Shown: positions 7,339-15,427, counted from the first letter of the stretch. The stretch is 31,000 bases of DNA from an uncultured Carnobacterium sp. (GCA_937976325.1 CALJSD010000047.1:1-31000); one strand, 5' to 3'. Numbers and translations are program-made. The notes: a model not told the origin generated them from the letters alone.

Positions 7339-7917
7339 TTATTTCCAATCGTCCCTAATCTTAACTGGGGCAAAATAAGCCACTTTTCGAACGAGACGAT
7401 ATCCGTCTTCTAATGTCTTCCCATACGTATTTGGAATAAAGGAACGTCTTTTTTTCTTAAACATGAACTTAATTCCATAATACACACGGCGTCCAGTACG
7501 CGTACGATACAGATGAATTTCTTTTAATTCTTTTAGCGGAATCACTGTAAAATGGCTTCCGTAAAAGATTAGCACTCCATCTACAATCATCGCTTCGAAT
7601 TTTTCATCAATATATTCTGCTTTTTCTTTAAAGTCTTTTTGTTCCCATTCGTTATTCGGGAAGAGTGCATCTAATTTCTTGAATGCAAAATAATATTTCA
7701 CCGATAATCCGATGACTTGCCCTAACAGAAGGAGCACGATAGCCACCATTACTAGTTGCAATAAAAGAATTGGATGACTCCAAACGTCGACATCTTGGTA
7801 AAAATTAAATTGTTCAAATGTTTTAAAATCAAGCATTAGAGTGATTGCTAAGAGAGCGATACTCCCTGCAAATAACATGAAAACGCCTTTCATTCGAGAA
7901 AAAATTCGTTTAAACAT
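7339..7917 (-). CDS. Short MHKG-related membrane protein lacking the external domain
   Basis: The 192-residue first gene of the operon. Two membrane segments (about 13-30 and 48-70) are joined by a short loop instead of the ~145-residue external domain of its neighbours. The cytoplasmic domain then matches theirs: FKKLDALFPNNEWEQKDFKEKAEYIDEKFEAMIVDGVLIFYGSHFTVIPLKELKEI. It therefore looks like a truncated or ancestral form of the same family. The ATG at 7917 has TGAGGT upstream and the operon promoter lies about 30-57 bp upstream. Its function is unknown; a subunit or regulator of the larger paralogues is one guess. Confidence 0.75.
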   Translation of the reverse strand: MFKRIFSRMKGVFMLFAGSIALLAITLMLDFKTFEQFNFYQDVDVWSHPILLLQLVMVAIVLLLLGQVIGLSVKYYFAFKKLDALFPNNEWEQKDFKEKAEYIDEKFEAMIVDGVLIFYGSHFTVIPLKELKEIHLYRTRTGRRVYYGIKFMFKKKRRSFIPNTYGKTLEDGYRLVRKVAYFAPVKIRDDWK

Positions 7918-7945
7918 CTATATACCTCATCTGTATTATGTATGT

Positions 7946-7974
7946 ATTATACTAAGTTTTTCTTTATTTGTATA
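7946..7974 (-). promoter_or_regulatory. Promoter of the four-gene MHKG operon
   Basis: On the minus strand TATAAT (7946-7951) and TATACA (7969-7974) are 17 bp apart. This is the only good promoter seen upstream of the four related genes. Confidence 0.75.
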
Positions 7975-7994
7975 GCTTTAACGGCTGAAAATAC

Positions 7995-8034
7995 AAAAAG
8001 AGTGAGAAGAAATGGAAGCACCTCTTCTCACTCT
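7995..8034 (-). terminator. Terminator after hslO
   Basis: A perfect 12-bp stem (7999-8010 with 8023-8034) followed by five T on the minus strand, shortly after the hslO stop codon. Confidence 0.9.
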
Positions 8035-8049
8035 CTTAAACCTTAATAA

Positions 8050-8952
8050 TTAAGCATCTGCCTCTTCGCGTTTAGCATTAATTTCATCAATTAAGCCTTG
8101 TAATTCTGCTTCATCGAAATGATATTTCTCACCACAGAAATGACACACAACTTCTGCGCCATGGTCTTCGTCAATCAAGTGTTGTAAGTCATCTACCCCA
8201 ATCGACATCAAGCCTGCGCTGAAACGTTCACGCGTACATCCACAATGGAACTTCACAGGCATTTCTTCTAACTCACGAATGTTTTCTTCACCGAGTAATC
8301 GATTTAAAATATCGCGCGGTGATTCTTGTTGGTCAATTAGTTTTGAAACCATAGGAATCTCACTAATACGACGTTCGATTTCTGAAATCGTCGCTTCGCT
8401 CGCCCCTGGTAATAATTGAATCATAAAGCCACCTGCTGCACGAACCGTTTCATCTGGATTTACAAGAACCGACACCCCAACAGCTCCGTTGATTTGTTCA
8501 GAGACTGCTAAGTAATACGTGAAGTCCATTCCGAGTTCTCCGTCCACGATTGGCACTTGACCAGAGAATGGTTCTCTCATATTTAAGTCTTTGATGACGG
8601 TAATCGTTCCGTTTGTTCCAACAACACCACGGACATCTAATTTTCCTTTGTCGTTTAACTCAAGGCTGACATGAGGGTTCGTGATATAACCACGCATTTC
8701 CCCACGACCATTCGCATCGGCCATGATTTTCCCACCAGGGCCATCCCCGTTCACTTGAACCGTGATGCGTTCGTCACCTTTTAAGCTACTTGCTAATAAT
8801 TGTGTTCCGATGATGGTACGACCAAGTGCTGCTGTTGCAGAACTCCAAGTGTCGTGTCTGCGTTGCGCTTCTGCGATTGCGTCTGTGGCAACCATGGCAA
8901 CGGCTTTGACCTCATCATTGAACGCCAATACTTTTAATAATGAATCTGCCAT
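8050..8952 (-). CDS. hslO: Redox-regulated chaperone Hsp33
   Basis: Cytosolic holdase activated by oxidation and unfolding, which protects proteins during oxidative stress. The 300-residue protein has the Hsp33 core, and its C-terminal zinc centre is complete, with CGC near residue 237 and CHFC near residue 270 supplying the four redox cysteines. The ATG has a strong AGGAGAG site. It lies downstream of ftsH with a small hairpin in between, the usual Firmicutes neighbourhood; two proteostasis genes are thus paired. Confidence 0.96.
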   Translation of the reverse strand: MADSLLKVLAFNDEVKAVAMVATDAIAEAQRRHDTWSSATAALGRTIIGTQLLASSLKGDERITVQVNGDGPGGKIMADANGRGEMRGYITNPHVSLELNDKGKLDVRGVVGTNGTITVIKDLNMREPFSGQVPIVDGELGMDFTYYLAVSEQINGAVGVSVLVNPDETVRAAGGFMIQLLPGASEATISEIERRISEIPMVSKLIDQQESPRDILNRLLGEENIRELEEMPVKFHCGCTRERFSAGLMSIGVDDLQHLIDEDHGAEVVCHFCGEKYHFDEAELQGLIDEINAKREEADA

Positions 8953-8973
8953 TTGTCTCTCCTTTTTTAAAGG

Positions 8974-9002
8974 AAAAGAGCTGTGACAACAGCCTCAGCT
9001 CT
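8974..9002 (-). terminator. Weak terminator or hairpin between ftsH and hslO
   Basis: A 7-bp stem, AGAGCTG/CAGCTCT (8977-8983 with 8996-9002), followed on the minus strand by only four T. It may cause partial termination and lower hslO expression relative to ftsH. Confidence 0.55.
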
Positions 9003-9015
9003 CCTACCCTTTGTG

Positions 9016-11121
9016 TTATTCGTTTTCTGTTGGTTCTTCTGATTCGATTGGAGCTTCAGTCACATCTGCAACTTCCGCAACTTCTGCTTCTTCTGGAACC
9101 TCTTTGCCTTCAGCTTGTTCCGCATCGCGTTTTGCTAAGGCTTTTTTCGTTTCTTCAAAACTTGCCGCTTCTGTTTCGCTTGGATATTCATCTTCAGCGA
9201 CTGGAGCTGGCATTTCACCTGTTTCGAAAAGTGATTTAATTGTACGTTCATCTAATGTTTCTAATTCTAGAAGTTTTTGAGCAATTAATTCTAATTGTTC
9301 TTTATGTTCTTCAAGAATTTGAAGAGCTTTTTCATGCGCTTCTTTCATAATACGACGTACTGCATTGTCGATTTCAAAGGCCACTTGATCTGAGTAACCT
9401 TTTGTTTGACCATAGTCACGTCCGATAAATACTTGATGATTTCCTTCGTATTGAACAGTTCCTAATTCGTCCACCATTCCGTACTCTGTAATCATGCTAC
9501 GAACGATACCTGTTGCTTGTTCAAAGTCGTTAGAGGCTCCTGTAGTCTTCACGCCAAAGATAAATTCTTCAGCAGCACGACCACCAAGAAGTCCAACTAC
9601 TTGTTCGAACAATTCTTCTTTTGTCATTAAGAAACGATCTTCTTTTGGAAGCATGATCGCATATCCGCCAGCGCGTCCACGAGGGACAATCGTTACTTTA
9701 TGAACCACACGCGCATCGCTTAAGACCATACCAACGATTGTATGACCTGCTTCGTGGTAAGCCACCATTTCGCGTTCTTTCTTGCTGATGGCACGGTCTC
9801 TCTTAGCCGGACCAGCAATCACACGGTCATGTGCTTCATCCACGTCTAATGCGTCGATGGCTGTTTTATCACGACGAGCCGCTACTAAAGCCGCTTCGTT
9901 TAATAAGTTTTCAAGTTCAGCACCAGAGAATCCTGGTGTTTGTTGCGCAATTACTTTTAAGTCCACGTCTTTTGCAAGTTTCTTGTTACGAGCGTGTACT
10001 TTCAGAATCGCTTCACGGCCTTTCACGTCTGGACGACCTACTAAGATTTGACGGTCAAAACGTCCTGGACGAAGTAAGGCTGGGTCTAATACGTCTGAAC
10101 GGTTCGTTGCGGCAATCACGATGATTCCCTCAGTTCCTTCGAACCCGTCCATTTCAACTAGTAATTGGTTTAATGTTTGTTCACGTTCGTCATGTCCGCC
10201 ACCCATTCCGGCACCACGTTGACGACCAACGGCATCGATTTCATCGATAAAGATAATTGCTGGAGCATTTTTCTTCGCGTTTTCAAATAAGTCACGAACA
10301 CGGCTTGCCCCAACCCCTACGAACATTTCTACAAATTCAGAACCTGAAATCGAGAAGAATGGTACGTTTGCTTCACCGGCAACGGCTTTCGCAAGAAGGG
10401 TTTTACCTGTCCCTGGAGGGCCCTCAAGAAGTACCCCTGCAGGAATACGAGCACCAAGCGCTGTAAATTTACGTGGGTCTTTTAAGAATTCCACTACTTC
10501 CACAAGCTCTTGTTTTTCTTCTTCAGCACCGGCTACATCAGAGAAGCGTACTTTCACGTTTTGTTTCTTCTGGTTCGTTGCACGGCTCTTACCGAAGTTC
10601 ATCGGATTGTTACGTCCGCCTTGGCCACCTTGGCTCATAAACATTGTATAGAGTAAGAACCCTAATACTCCAAGTGGTAATACGACTTGTAATAATACAG
10701 AAATCCATACGCCTGTTGAACTTTCTGGTAAAGTTTCGACTTTTGTATTTTTAGATTGAGCCGCTTCATTGATTTCTTTAATCGTTGAGTCGTTTGGTAA
10801 GACTGTTGTTTTGAAGTTTGTGCTCTTTGTCGTACGGTTATCAAAAATAGATAAGCCATTTTGGTTTTTAGCTTCTTCTGTTGTTTGCTCTTTCGGATTT
10901 GTATATTCCCCAGTAATGGTATATACAGAATTCGAATATTGCATCTTAATATCTTTGATTTCGCCACTTTTCAGACTTTGCATAAATTCTGTGTATGAAA
11001 TATCTGCTGTAGGACCTTTTTGATCCCCATTAAACATTCCAACAAAAATGACAATGGCACCGAAAATCAAGATATACAGTAAGCTAGATCTTAATATTGA
11101 TCGATTGTTATTATTATTCAT
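9016..11121 (-). CDS. ftsH: ATP-dependent zinc metalloprotease FtsH
   Basis: Membrane-anchored AAA+ protease that degrades damaged membrane proteins and regulators. The 701 residues are typical. A membrane segment lies at about 12-29, then an external domain, then a second segment at 138-160. The AAA domain has Walker A GPPGTGKT at 234-241, Walker B FIDEID at 291-296 and the SRH region near 340-357. The zinc site HEAGH is at 456-460. The C-terminal ~60 residues are Glu/Ala-rich and poorly conserved, as in other lactic acid bacteria. It has its own promoter overlapping a hairpin after hpt. Confidence 0.97.
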   Translation of the reverse strand: MNNNNNRSILRSSLLYILIFGAIVIFVGMFNGDQKGPTADISYTEFMQSLKSGEIKDIKMQYSNSVYTITGEYTNPKEQTTEEAKNQNGLSIFDNRTTKSTNFKTTVLPNDSTIKEINEAAQSKNTKVETLPESSTGVWISVLLQVVLPLGVLGFLLYTMFMSQGGQGGRNNPMNFGKSRATNQKKQNVKVRFSDVAGAEEEKQELVEVVEFLKDPRKFTALGARIPAGVLLEGPPGTGKTLLAKAVAGEANVPFFSISGSEFVEMFVGVGASRVRDLFENAKKNAPAIIFIDEIDAVGRQRGAGMGGGHDEREQTLNQLLVEMDGFEGTEGIIVIAATNRSDVLDPALLRPGRFDRQILVGRPDVKGREAILKVHARNKKLAKDVDLKVIAQQTPGFSGAELENLLNEAALVAARRDKTAIDALDVDEAHDRVIAGPAKRDRAISKKEREMVAYHEAGHTIVGMVLSDARVVHKVTIVPRGRAGGYAIMLPKEDRFLMTKEELFEQVVGLLGGRAAEEFIFGVKTTGASNDFEQATGIVRSMITEYGMVDELGTVQYEGNHQVFIGRDYGQTKGYSDQVAFEIDNAVRRIMKEAHEKALQILEEHKEQLELIAQKLLELETLDERTIKSLFETGEMPAPVAEDEYPSETEAASFEETKKALAKRDAEQAEGKEVPEEAEVAEVADVTEAPIESEEPTENE

Positions 11122-11148
11122 TTTGCCTCCCCATCTTCTTATAAAAGA

Positions 11149-11206
11149 AGAACGATAGTTTACTTGACTACCGTTCTATCATAACATATTTGACTTTTAT
11201 TGACGA
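11149..11206 (-). promoter_or_regulatory. ftsH promoter overlapped by a terminator-like hairpin
   Basis: On the minus strand TCGTCA (11201-11206) and TATGAT (11178-11183) have a 17-bp spacer and form a good promoter. Directly abutting the -10 is a hairpin with an 11-bp stem (11167-11177 with 11149-11159, one G-T pair), followed by TTCTTTT. Readthrough from hpt would contain the complete hairpin, whereas RNA started at the promoter would lack part of its 5' arm. Confidence 0.7.
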
Positions 11207-11222
11207 ATAGTTTAACTCTTTC

Positions 11223-11765
11223 TTAATCTTCATAGAATTCAGGTTTTAAAACACCGATACATGGTAAGTTACGGTAGAATTGTTTGAAGTCTAATCCGTA
11301 TCCTACAACGAATTTATTTGGCACTTGAACCCCAACGTAATCAGCTTCGATAGCTTCTTCACGACGTTCTGGTTTATCTAATAAAGTCACCACTTTTACG
11401 CTTGCTGCTTGGCGGTGTTTTAATAATTCAACCACGTGTTTTAAAGTACGGCCTGTATCGATAATATCTTCAACGATAATCACGTGACGATCTTTAACGC
11501 TTTGACCTAAGTCTTTTAAGATACGTACTTCGCCGCTTGATTCGAATTCATTTCCATAACTAGATACATCCATGAAATCAATTTCTAAGTTGCAGTCCAT
11601 TGCGCGGACTAAATCTGCCATAAAGAAAATAGCACCCTTAAGAATACAAATGACTAACGGATCTTTACCGCGGTAATCTTCCGCTAACGTAGCACCTAAC
11701 TTCTTGATTGTTTCTTGTAACTGTTCTTCTGATACTAAAATTTCTGACATATCATTTTTTAACAT
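11223..11765 (-). CDS. hpt: Hypoxanthine phosphoribosyltransferase
   Basis: Purine salvage enzyme converting hypoxanthine and guanine with PRPP to IMP and GMP. The 180-residue protein contains the PRPP-binding loop VEDIIDTGRTL and the flexible-loop region DFMDVSSYGNEFESSGEV. The ATG at 11765 has AGGTG five bases upstream and overlaps the end of tilS by 14 bp, which implies translational coupling. A second in-frame ATG (MSEIL, 11750) is possible. tilS-hpt-ftsH is a conserved Firmicutes order. Confidence 0.95.
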   Translation of the reverse strand: MLKNDMSEILVSEEQLQETIKKLGATLAEDYRGKDPLVICILKGAIFFMADLVRAMDCNLEIDFMDVSSYGNEFESSGEVRILKDLGQSVKDRHVIIVEDIIDTGRTLKHVVELLKHRQAASVKVVTLLDKPERREEAIEADYVGVQVPNKFVVGYGLDFKQFYRNLPCIGVLKPEFYED

Positions 11766-13125
11766 GTGTGCACCTCGTTTTGTTTTCGTAAGATAGAATC
11801 ATTTTACCAGTTTCCTCTTCAAAGAACAACGGTTGAGCATAGCGATAGCCCAAAATTGCGCGAATTTTTTTCGAGGCGTCTTCCAATACCCAAATTTCCT
11901 TACGTTCTTCGAGTGGAATCTTCGAATTGATAAACCATCTTGAGAGTTTCTGATGTTTGGTTTCACTGGCATCCAGCGCAATCTTGTCTCCTGGTTTTGC
12001 ATGACGAATCGTGAGCGGGAAGTCCTTTGGATAGACAGGAATGGTAAACTCGGAAGCCGTCTTTCCTGTAGTGAGCAAGATTTGCTCATCTTCGTTTGGA
12101 CGAATTAAGGTATCTTCCGGTTTTTCCAATACATATTCGATATTTGGAACGACTTTTTGACGTCCCTTTTCAAACGAACATTCCTCGTAACGTTTCTTGA
12201 ACTTCCAGCCATTTGGGAGGTCCAGCGTGAGTTGTGCCTTGTCGGAACCAACCTTTTCTAAGATTTGCTCCATTTGCACCACAGAAATCGTCGTGTCCAT
12301 TTGCATCAGTACTTGTTGCAAGAGCAGTCGTTGCATTTCGATTGGTTCTTTGAGGAAGGCTTCGCGGTGGAATGTGACTTTCTTCTTTCCTCTTTGGAAG
12401 AGTTGTTCTTGTTTTTCTTCTAGGATTGGCATCAAGCACGCCACAGCATCCGCAATCATTTGCGCACTCTTTTGGAAGTGGCTTCCGGCATTTGGATTTT
12501 CCTCTTTTAAAAATGGAATGACATGATGACGATATCTGTTTCTTGTATAGTCATCTGATTCATTCGATTCATCTTCTAAATAAGGAACGTCATATTTCTT
12601 AGCCTCTTGATAGAGTTCTTTTTTCTCATAAGATAAGAACGGGCGTAACATGTTCAACTCTTTAACGTAGCGTTTTTCCTTCATCCCAGAAAGACCTTCC
12701 AGCGTACTTCCACGCGACCATTTCATTAAAACGGTCTCCATTTGGTCATCTTGGTGATGCGCCAATACTAAATAGTCCGCCTCATACTTTTTCATCACTG
12801 CGCGGAAGAAATCATACCTAAAATCACGCAACGATTTCTCAGAAGTCGTCTCTCCCTCTACTTCGTGCCAATGCTTTGTCTCGATTGGAATTTGATGCAG
12901 CTTACAATAACGATGAACGAGTTGCTCCTCATCCTCGGCTTGTGCTCTTAGTCCATAGTTGACATGGGCCACTACGAGTCGATTTTCTGCATCGTCTCCA
13001 AAAAGAGTGATCATCGCATTCAAAAGAACCATCGAATCGACGCCACCGGATACGGCAAGCACATATTTTTTCTCAGTATAGTTTTCTACATTTCTTCTAA
13101 AAAACGCTGTTAGTTGATGTTGCAT
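11752..13125 (-). CDS. tilS: tRNA(Ile)-lysidine synthetase
   Basis: Modifies C34 of the tRNA-Ile CAU anticodon to lysidine, so that it reads AUA codons; essential in most bacteria. The 457-residue protein has the ATP-pyrophosphatase loop SGGVDS at 26-31, the HHQDD motif of the N-terminal domain, and a C-terminal domain with RWFINSKIPLEER. The ATG at 13125 follows AGGAGAGG with normal spacing. A longer in-frame GTG start at 13167 would begin inside the preceding terminator hairpin and is unlikely. Confidence 0.95.
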   Translation of the reverse strand: MQHQLTAFFRRNVENYTEKKYVLAVSGGVDSMVLLNAMITLFGDDAENRLVVAHVNYGLRAQAEDEEQLVHRYCKLHQIPIETKHWHEVEGETTSEKSLRDFRYDFFRAVMKKYEADYLVLAHHQDDQMETVLMKWSRGSTLEGLSGMKEKRYVKELNMLRPFLSYEKKELYQEAKKYDVPYLEDESNESDDYTRNRYRHHVIPFLKEENPNAGSHFQKSAQMIADAVACLMPILEEKQEQLFQRGKKKVTFHREAFLKEPIEMQRLLLQQVLMQMDTTISVVQMEQILEKVGSDKAQLTLDLPNGWKFKKRYEECSFEKGRQKVVPNIEYVLEKPEDTLIRPNEDEQILLTTGKTASEFTIPVYPKDFPLTIRHAKPGDKIALDASETKHQKLSRWFINSKIPLEERKEIWVLEDASKKIRAILGYRYAQPLFFEEETGKMILSYENKTRCTHVKK

Positions 13126-13143
13126 TGGCCTCTCCTTTCTGTC

Positions 13144-13178
13144 AAAAAAATCTCCTCCAGTTTTCACCAGAAGAGATT
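13144..13178 (-). terminator. Intrinsic terminator between yabR and tilS
   Basis: On the minus strand a 12-bp stem, counting G-U pairs (13167-13178 with 13149-13160), and a TGAAAA loop are followed by a run of T, directly upstream of the tilS ribosome binding site. It may make tilS expression partly independent of divIC-yabR. Confidence 0.75.
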
Positions 13179-13188
13179 GATGGTTTCA

Positions 13189-13680
13189 TTATGAACGGCG
13201 ACCGCCACGGCCCCCACGTTTCCCTTCAGTGTTACGTTTCAATGAAGTTAAACGGTCTTCAGAGTCTTTCAAGAAGGAACTCATTAGAGAATCGAAATCT
13301 GTTGCTTTTGCTTGCGAAGGAGATTTCTTTTCGTATGGAGCTGAAGTTCTGCTAGCAGAGCGATTTTTCTTAAAGTCTTGAGAGTCATTACGTGGTGTGA
13401 AAGGTTTCTTTGCACGTGGTTTGTCCGCTGAATCTTCTTTTTGTTTATCAACGGCACGACGAATTGAAAGGCTAATTTTGCCATCATCCGCAATCGTCAT
13501 GACTTTCACTTTAACCTCGTCTCCAACTTTTAAAACTTCTTTGATATCTTGAATGTATGAGTCAGACACCTCGCTAATGTGAACAAGACCTGTCTTACGA
13601 TCTCCTAAATCCACAAAAACTCCAAAATTTGTAATTCCAGTAACTTTACCAGGGATTACGTTTCCTACTTCGATTGACAT
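13189..13680 (-). CDS. yabR: S1-domain RNA-binding protein (YabR-like)
   Basis: The 163-residue protein has an N-terminal S1 domain (about 1-75: GNVIPGKVTGITNFGVFVDL, LVHISEVSDSYIQDIKEVLKVGDEVKVKV) of the polynucleotide phosphorylase/general-stress-protein-13 type. A lysine/serine-rich low-complexity tail follows, ending GKRGGRGGRRS. In Firmicutes this gene sits next to divIC; the protein is thought to bind RNA or ribosomes, but its role is poorly known. AGGAGG precedes the ATG. The Arg/Gly-rich end could add nonspecific RNA binding. Confidence 0.88.
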   Translation of the reverse strand: MSIEVGNVIPGKVTGITNFGVFVDLGDRKTGLVHISEVSDSYIQDIKEVLKVGDEVKVKVMTIADDGKISLSIRRAVDKQKEDSADKPRAKKPFTPRNDSQDFKKNRSASRTSAPYEKKSPSQAKATDFDSLMSSFLKDSEDRLTSLKRNTEGKRGGRGGRRS

Positions 13681-13708
13681 ATAAAAAGCGTTCCTCCTTC
13701 ATTATTCC

Positions 13709-13739
13709 CTTTTCGATACACGCTTGACGTATCAAAAAG
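13709..13739 (-). other. Intercistronic hairpin between divIC and yabR
   Basis: An 11-bp stem on the minus-strand RNA (13729-13739 with 13709-13719, one G-U pair) with a 9-base loop lies 9 bp after the divIC stop. No T-run follows, so it is more likely an mRNA processing or stability element than a terminator. Confidence 0.5.
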
Positions 13740-13748
13740 ATTCATTGC

Positions 13749-14195
13749 CTAACGGTTTTGAGTCGTCACCTTAACAACAGTTTCCCCTTGTTCGACTTCT
13801 TCTTTTGCTTGTTGTGCTTTATGCTCTGCAGTGTCATTTGGCGTGCTGAAGATGATTTCTCCAGTTTTGCTTAAATAATATTCACTACGTGCTAACTTCG
13901 CGATATATTCATCGCTTTGAAGAAGTTCCACTTGCTGTGTTAACGATTCTTTTTGCTTTTCAGCAAATTCTTTTTCAGCTTTTGCTTGTTCAATTTTTTG
14001 ATCTAATTGATTTGCTTGGCTAAATTGGTTCCCAATCCCGACAATCATTGATCCCGAAATAGCAATCACACCGACTAAAATGAGTTTCGTCCATAGTGAG
14101 TGACTCTTGAAAACGGGAGTAGAAGGTTTTTTCTGATTTAACTTGTTGTTCATTGAAATTACATTCGAATTTCTTTGTTGTGTTTCTTGCGTCAC
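13749..14195 (-). CDS. divIC: Septum formation initiator DivIC
   Basis: Bitopic division protein of the DivIB-FtsL-DivIC complex, which activates septal wall synthesis. The 148 residues comprise a cytoplasmic Ser/Asn/Lys-rich N-terminus, one membrane segment at about 36-55, and an external coiled coil (about 60-100, KIEQAKAEKEFAEKQKESLTQQV) with the conserved YIAKLARSEYYLSKTGEIIF ending. The start codon is GTG with AAGGAG nine bases upstream. It heads the divIC-yabR-tilS-hpt series with its own promoter. In relatives it directly follows rqcP; here mgtC and element E2 intervene. Confidence 0.93.
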   Translation of the reverse strand: MTQETQQRNSNVISMNNKLNQKKPSTPVFKSHSLWTKLILVGVIAISGSMIVGIGNQFSQANQLDQKIEQAKAEKEFAEKQKESLTQQVELLQSDEYIAKLARSEYYLSKTGEIIFSTPNDTAEHKAQQAKEEVEQGETVVKVTTQNR

Positions 14196-14228
14196 CTTAA
14201 TTGTCTCCTTTTTTACTTATACAAACTG

Positions 14229-14257
14229 AGTATAACAAGAATGACGCTCATCGTCCA
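14229..14257 (-). promoter_or_regulatory. divIC operon promoter
   Basis: TGGACG (14252-14257) and TATACT (14229-14234) are 17 bp apart on the minus strand, about 35 bp upstream of the GTG start and about 50 bp downstream of element E2. Confidence 0.7.
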
Positions 14258-14306
14258 TGGTTACACTAAGATTTTTTATAAATTTTTGTAAACTTCCTTC
14301 GAAATT

Positions 14307-14499
14307 AAAAATGATTCCGCTTTTCCTAACGGATGTCTTCATAATAACTGTAATGTTGCACCGGTTCGAGCCTTCCGTCTCTCACCTTCGAAGCTTCAAA
14401 CGCGGAGTAAGGTACAAGCCCTACTCCGCGTAATTCACATTCGATGCGTATCACATTACTGTTATTATAGAATCCGTTAGTCTTTGCGGAATCATTTTT
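14307..14499. repeat. Cruciform-like structured element E2 (second copy)
   Basis: Same layout as the element at 1936-2132. P1 is 14307-14320/14486-14499 (14 bp), P2 14326-14334/14472-14480 (9 bp), and P3 14343-14355/14454-14466 (12 of 13 pairs). P4, around 14363-14386, is weak. P5 is 14401-14409/14422-14430 (9 bp). The boxes TCTTCATA, AAGCTTCAAAC (14391-14401), GTAATTCACATT (14430-14441) and TATAG match the other copy, but P1, P2, P3 and P5 have unrelated sequences that remain complementary. T-runs flank P1 on both strands, so it can terminate mgtC transcription. Relative to its upstream gene it is inverted compared with E1. Confidence 0.8.
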
Positions 14500-14576
14500 T
14501 GCGCATTTTATAAATTTTATATTTTTTGGTGTTACCATGAACAGCCACAGAAAAGTGACGTTTCCTGGTTATCTTC

Positions 14577-15284
14577 CTAGTTAACATCTTCAGTACGGAG
14601 TTTCACGCGTTTAATGACCACTTGATTTTCCGTTTCGCGAATGTAGTTTTTCAAGTTCTCGATAATGATTTCTTCGTCATTATGAATGCGAATCACGAGC
14701 TCGTATTTTTCGCCATCGAGTTCGCGCGCTTCGACTTGAATCGATTGATAGTCTTCGAAGTGGCAGTAATTATAAATTGACTGCACGATGGTTGGGTCTG
14801 GAATTTCACAGTAAATATTTACTTGACGTTGCTTCCCTTGTAAGAACGGTTGGTAGGCCAACTTTTGGACGATAACGATAATTGCGGCACAGACAGAACC
14901 GAAGAACCAGAATCCTCCGCCAATCGCAAGTCCAATTCCGGCTGTGGCCCAAATTCCTGAAGCGGTGGTCAGTCCACTCACGCGTTTTTCACGCATGAAG
15001 ATGATCCCCCCACCGATAAAGCTGATACCGCTGACTACTTGAGCAGCCACACGAGCTGTATCGTAATGCGGTGTATCAATGAAGGCTTCTTTTGAAATAA
15101 TCATCATTAAGCAAGAAGTGAGCGCCACAATCATGTGGGTTTTAACCCCTGCTTGTTTATTTCTGGAGGTACGTTCGTAACCGATGGCAAGTCCACAAAT
15201 ACATGAAATTAAAATCGCCAAAAAGTGACGTAATTCCATCATTGCATTAAATGGTTGAAAAAAATTAATTGCATTTAAATCCAC
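14577..15284 (-). CDS. MgtC/SapB-family membrane protein
   Basis: The 235-residue protein has the MgtC N-terminal domain: about four to five membrane segments containing GLAIGYERTSRNKQAGVKTHMIV and GISFIGGGIIF, then TTASGIWATAGIGLAIGGG. A soluble ACT-like C-terminal domain follows from about 150. Family members are linked to growth at low magnesium or acid stress and to control of membrane ATPases; the transport role is unproven. The start is a GTG after AGGAGGG. It is an independent unit, with a consensus promoter upstream, rqcP's terminator before it and element E2 after it. It interrupts the usual rqcP-divIC adjacency. Confidence 0.9.
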   Translation of the reverse strand: MDLNAINFFQPFNAMMELRHFLAILISCICGLAIGYERTSRNKQAGVKTHMIVALTSCLMMIISKEAFIDTPHYDTARVAAQVVSGISFIGGGIIFMREKRVSGLTTASGIWATAGIGLAIGGGFWFFGSVCAAIIVIVQKLAYQPFLQGKQRQVNIYCEIPDPTIVQSIYNYCHFEDYQSIQVEARELDGEKYELVIRIHNDEEIIIENLKNYIRETENQVVIKRVKLRTEDVN

Positions 15285-15322
15285 GGTCTTCCCTCCTTAT
15301 TTCTTTTAAAAAAGTACTATTA

Positions 15323-15351
15323 ATATTACTCTTTTTTTATCTTTTTGTCAA
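15323..15351 (-). promoter_or_regulatory. mgtC promoter
   Basis: A perfect TTGACA (15346-15351) and TAATAT (15323-15328) with a 17-bp A-rich spacer on the minus strand; one of the strongest promoters in the window. Confidence 0.82.
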
Positions 15352-15387
15352 TAGAAAACGCATTCAAAAATAAATAGGCGACTACAT

Positions 15388-15419
15388 AAAAAAAGAATAC
15401 GACAAACTTGCCGTATTCT
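15388..15419 (-). terminator. Terminator after rqcP
   Basis: An 8-bp stem, AGAATACG/CGTATTCT (15394-15401 with 15412-15419), followed by seven T on the minus strand. It closes the mfd-spoVB-rqcP unit. Confidence 0.9.
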
Positions 15420-15427
15420 CCCATTCA

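Noticed and set aside
14360..14372. GGTTCGAGCC, which resembles a tRNA T-arm
   Set aside because: No acceptor, D or anticodon arm fits around it; it lies in the P4 region of element E2.
1936..14499. The two cruciform-like elements as a MITE with conserved terminal inverted repeats
   Set aside because: The outer arms differ completely between the copies (GAACCTCAAAACT versus AAAAATGATTCCGC) and no target duplication is visible; a transposon-borne family would share its ends.
14326..14538. A 70-codon minus-strand frame inside element E2
   Set aside because: It is made of the palindromic arms and junction boxes, lacks a convincing ribosome binding site, and is better explained by the structured element.
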